Of a DNA stretch of 64,000 nt, positions 61,571 through 64,000 are shown piece by piece (within the stretch, counting starts at the first letter, position 1; every line of letters starts with the position of its first letter). The translations under genes were made by a program, and so were the position numbers. Origin of the DNA: Hydrogenovibrio sp. 3SP14C1 (GTDB taxonomy: Bacteria > Pseudomonadota > Gammaproteobacteria > Thiomicrospirales > Thiomicrospiraceae). The notes beneath the pieces are model-generated. The model did no database searches and had not been told where the DNA came from. It worked only from the letters and a program-made list of their open reading frames with translations. The DNA lies in contig NZ_JARTLM010000006.1 in the NCBI RefSeq assembly GCF_029625905.1, positions 1-64,000 of the forward strand, given 5' to 3'.

Positions 61571-63682
61571 TTAACTGGAGTATTTTTCGATTAACCAGTT
61601 TTGCGCACTGAAAGGTAGTTCACCTTTTTTAGGTTCTCTTTTTGAGTAAGTGTCATCCGGTTGAAGAACCCAAGCTCCGACATTGTCGTCTAAATAAATA
61701 GCCAGTCCTTCAGTATAAACTTGTTGGAAGTGATTTTTGTCTAAAATCGGAAAACAGGTTTCCACACGGGAAAACAGATTACGACGCATCCAGTCCGCAC
61801 TGGAACAAAACAGTTCAGGGGTGTTGTCAGAGTTTTCAAAGTAGTAAACACGATGATGTTCCAAAAATCGTCCGATAATGCTGGTGACGGTAATATTGTC
61901 CGATACACCTGGAACGCCAGGGCGAAGACTACAGATTCCGCGAATGATCAGATCAATTTTGACGCCCGCTTGAGAGGCGTCATAAAGCGCGTCGATAATA
62001 CCTTGTTCTTGTAAACCGTTCATTTTAGCAATGATACGTGCGGGTTTTCCTTGGCGTGCATTGTCCGCTTCGCGCTGAATGCGCTCCACCATGCCGGGCT
62101 GTAAGGTAAAGGGCGATTGCAATAATACCAATAAGTTATTGGTATCCCCTAGACTGGTTAATTGCTGGAAGATTTTTGAGACATCTCGTCCCATTGACGG
62201 ATTGGCGGAGAAAAGACCGAAATCGGTATAGAAACGAGTGGTGATGTGATGGTAGTTCCCTGTTCCTAAATGCACATATTGTCTGAGTTGGTCTTCTTCA
62301 CGGCGTACCACAAGAATCATCTTGGCGTGGGTTTTATAGCCCACCACGCCATACACAACATTGACTCCGGCATCCTGCAACCGATTGGCTTGAAGGATAT
62401 TGTTGTCTTCATCAAAACGCGCTCTTAACTCAACCACGGCGGTCACTTCTTTACCATTTCGTGCGGCTTTTTCCAAAGCATCAATAATGGCGGACTTTTC
62501 ACCGGTTCGATAGAGTGTCATTCGAATCGCTAGCACATTCGGGTCTTTGGCTGCCTGTTGCAGAAACTCAATGACGGGCGTAAAAGATTCATAAGGATGG
62601 TGCAGCAAAATGTCTTTACGTCTAATTTGTTCAAATAAGGTTTCAGGTTGTTTGCTTCGGCTAAAGAGTTTGAAACCAGCTTGTTTTTTCTTCTTAAGAC
62701 TCAGTTGTCTAGGAGAATAAGGAGCAAATAATAAGTCAGGACGTTTGGCCAAATCCGGCACCGCATCTAAACGATGTAAGTTAACAGGGCCGTTGACCAT
62801 ATACAGCTGGTCATTATTCATGTCGAACTGATCTAATAGATATTCATACATGTTTTTAGGGCATTGGTCAGAGACCTCGAGGCGAATGGCGCCACCATAT
62901 TGACGGCTGGTCAATTCACCTTGCAAAGCGCTCATGATATCGTCCACTTCTTCTTCATCGATAAAGAGGTTGGTGTTCCGCGTTAATCGAAATTGGTGAC
63001 AGCCTGTGACGGTCATGCCCGGGAATAGGTTCGACACGTTAGAGTGCAAAACGGATGACAAGAAGACGAAGTCGTTCGATCCATCTGTCGCTTCAGGCGG
63101 CAGTTTGATAATTCTGGGTAAAGAACGCGGTACTTGCACGATCGCTAAACCATTCGTTCGACCAAACGCATCTTTCCCTTCTAAAGACACAATGAAGTTT
63201 AAACTTTTGTTTAACAGTCTAGGAAACGGGTGCGAGGGATCTAATCCCATTGGACTCATGACCGGTTGTAAAGACTGAATAAAATACTCGCGTATCCACT
63301 CTTTTTGCTGGTCTGTCCAACGATTACGACGTAAAAAGCGGATCTCTTCCTTTTCCAGGTCCGGAATCAGGATGTTGTTCAGCGTATGGTATTGATCTTT
63401 GACTAAATCATGAGCAACCTCGGAGAGCATATCAATCGCATCTTGGGGTTCCATGTTATCCGGCTGTGTTCTAGCGGCCGGGTCATTTCTCAATTCGTAT
63501 AGACTGGCGAGTCTTACTTCAAAGAACTCGTCCATATTGCTACTAGAGATACAAAGAAATTTCAGTCTTTCTAATAAAGGGATTTCAGGGTTTTTAGCTT
63601 GTGCCAGAACACGACGGTTAAATTCGAGCAGACTTCTTTCGCGGTTTATATAAGGGGTCTCTGGCGTCGCTTCGGTTTGCAT
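61571..63682 (-). CDS. ppk1: Polyphosphate kinase 1
   Basis: 703 residues, full PPK1 length. The N-terminal domain begins YINRERSLLEFNRRVL. It is followed by the head domain, then two phospholipase-D-like C-terminal domains. These have the autophosphorylated His in GYKTHAKMILVVRRE, HLGTGNYH, FFSAN-type FGLFSANP, and IYYF-like VYYFENSDN. It makes polyphosphate reversibly from ATP. GAGGA lies 5 bases before the ATG. Upstream of ppx on the minus strand; no Pho box was recognised upstream. Confidence 0.96.
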   Translation of the reverse strand: MQTEATPETPYINRERSLLEFNRRVLAQAKNPEIPLLERLKFLCISSSNMDEFFEVRLASLYELRNDPAARTQPDNMEPQDAIDMLSEVAHDLVKDQYHTLNNILIPDLEKEEIRFLRRNRWTDQQKEWIREYFIQSLQPVMSPMGLDPSHPFPRLLNKSLNFIVSLEGKDAFGRTNGLAIVQVPRSLPRIIKLPPEATDGSNDFVFLSSVLHSNVSNLFPGMTVTGCHQFRLTRNTNLFIDEEEVDDIMSALQGELTSRQYGGAIRLEVSDQCPKNMYEYLLDQFDMNNDQLYMVNGPVNLHRLDAVPDLAKRPDLLFAPYSPRQLSLKKKKQAGFKLFSRSKQPETLFEQIRRKDILLHHPYESFTPVIEFLQQAAKDPNVLAIRMTLYRTGEKSAIIDALEKAARNGKEVTAVVELRARFDEDNNILQANRLQDAGVNVVYGVVGYKTHAKMILVVRREEDQLRQYVHLGTGNYHHITTRFYTDFGLFSANPSMGRDVSKIFQQLTSLGDTNNLLVLLQSPFTLQPGMVERIQREADNARQGKPARIIAKMNGLQEQGIIDALYDASQAGVKIDLIIRGICSLRPGVPGVSDNITVTSIIGRFLEHHRVYYFENSDNTPELFCSSADWMRRNLFSRVETCFPILDKNHFQQVYTEGLAIYLDDNVGAWVLQPDDTYSKREPKKGELPFSAQNWLIEKYSS

Positions 63683-63839
63683 ACTGTCCTCTTTATTATT
63701 GTTTTTGGTTCTTTTGTGTCTTTATTTTTCGGAAAGACTATCCCTTGATTTTACTCGTTTTGATTCGAGGTGAAAACATTAAAAAACAGGATATCGGTTT
63801 TAAATGACGGTTAGGTGACTTTTTCAGATAATCGGTGCA

Positions 63840-64000
63840 TTAAGTTTTATCTGTGTTTTCTGGTGGTTTATTTTGTTTAGAAGTATGACAACCACATTCT
63901 GGAACAGGATCAACGCCGCCCGGGTTTCCAGGGTGGCATTTTATAATTCGTTTGATCGCCAGCCAAAGACCGCAAAACACACCATGTTGTTGCACCGCTT
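63840..64000 (-). CDS. yidD: Membrane protein insertion efficiency factor YidD, C-terminal part
   Basis: Partial: the 5' end lies beyond the right edge. The readable frame gives [20 protein letters not shown], then [13 protein letters not shown], the YidD signature, and a Lys/Pro/Asn-rich tail ending NTDKT before TAA. YidD is a small amphipathic protein associated with the YidC membrane insertase. In many genomes it lies with rpmH-rnpA-yidC, but the context here is not visible. The tail has extra Cys (CGCH). Confidence 0.9.
   Translation of the reverse strand, partial: AVQQHGVFCGLWLAIKRIIKCHPGNPGGVDPVPECGCHTSKQNKPPENTDKT

Overview
The window reads as an ordinary chromosomal segment of a gammaproteobacterium with moderate G+C (a little over 40% by eye). 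Gene content and protein style (many sensory c-di-GMP proteins, molybdate uptake, polyphosphate genes, compact intergenic gaps) fit a Thiomicrospira/Hydrogenovibrio-type sulfur oxidiser. That assignment is inference from protein character, not a database match. I find 55 genes, one of them cut by the right edge. I see no tRNA, rRNA, CRISPR array, transposase, integrase or phage gene. No gene-free stretch exceeds 300 bases; the longest are 57936-58229, 49068-49304 and 31058-31289.

Backbone and inserts. A housekeeping order familiar from Pseudomonas and Escherichia can be followed across the window: ftsY / two M16 peptidases / rsmD / coaD / mutM / rpmG-rpmB / radC / coaBC / dut / algC / argB / pyrE. 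Accessory blocks sit in the gaps. After the M16 pair come cidA-cidB-like genes, a sensory diguanylate cyclase and a cluster with an encapsulated-ferritin-like protein (5.8-11.2 kb). A multi-PAS GGDEF gene lies between rsmD and coaD. Between coaD and mutM are an HPP-family membrane protein, modE-modA-modB-modC, a hybrid histidine kinase, a P-type ATPase and a lipoprotein (15.7-26.5 kb). A 66-residue unknown and a second sensory cyclase precede rpmG. Between coaBC and dut are a hybrid kinase with an HD-GYP response regulator, a porin, and BCCT, APC and ZIP transporters (33.6-44.2 kb). HDOD, aminotransferase, YajQ and EF-hand genes lie between algC and argB. TauE/SafE, a large chemoreceptor and a SixA-like phosphatase lie between argB and pyrE. 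The right end holds an unknown membrane-anchored coiled-coil protein, a CysJ-like reductase, ppx, ppk and the C-terminal part of yidD.

How they work together. Cyclic-di-GMP signalling is dense: three GGDEF proteins, all keeping an RxxD inhibitory site, one HD-GYP phosphodiesterase co-transcribed with a hybrid kinase, and a YajQ-type c-di-GMP-binding protein. Two GGDEF proteins share an NMT1-type plus SBP3-type periplasmic sensor architecture and look paralogous. Molybdate uptake is probably controlled by ModE through two near-identical sites, one before modE and one before modA.

Most unusual signals. (1) The perfect palindrome CCAGGCCTGG occurs nine times exactly, plus five one-mismatch copies, at a roughly regular 4-11 kb spacing. 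It is found inside genes and between them and is far commoner than chance. I know of no description of it. (2) An orphan EncFtn-type ferritin with intact metal ligands and no recognisable encapsulin-targeting tail lies beside a four-helix membrane protein and two coiled-coil stress proteins. (3) An RMF-like domain is fused through a membrane helix to DUF2914, directly downstream of ftsY. (4) The yajQ / EF-hand intergenic region can fold into several hairpins enclosed by a 9-bp closing stem.
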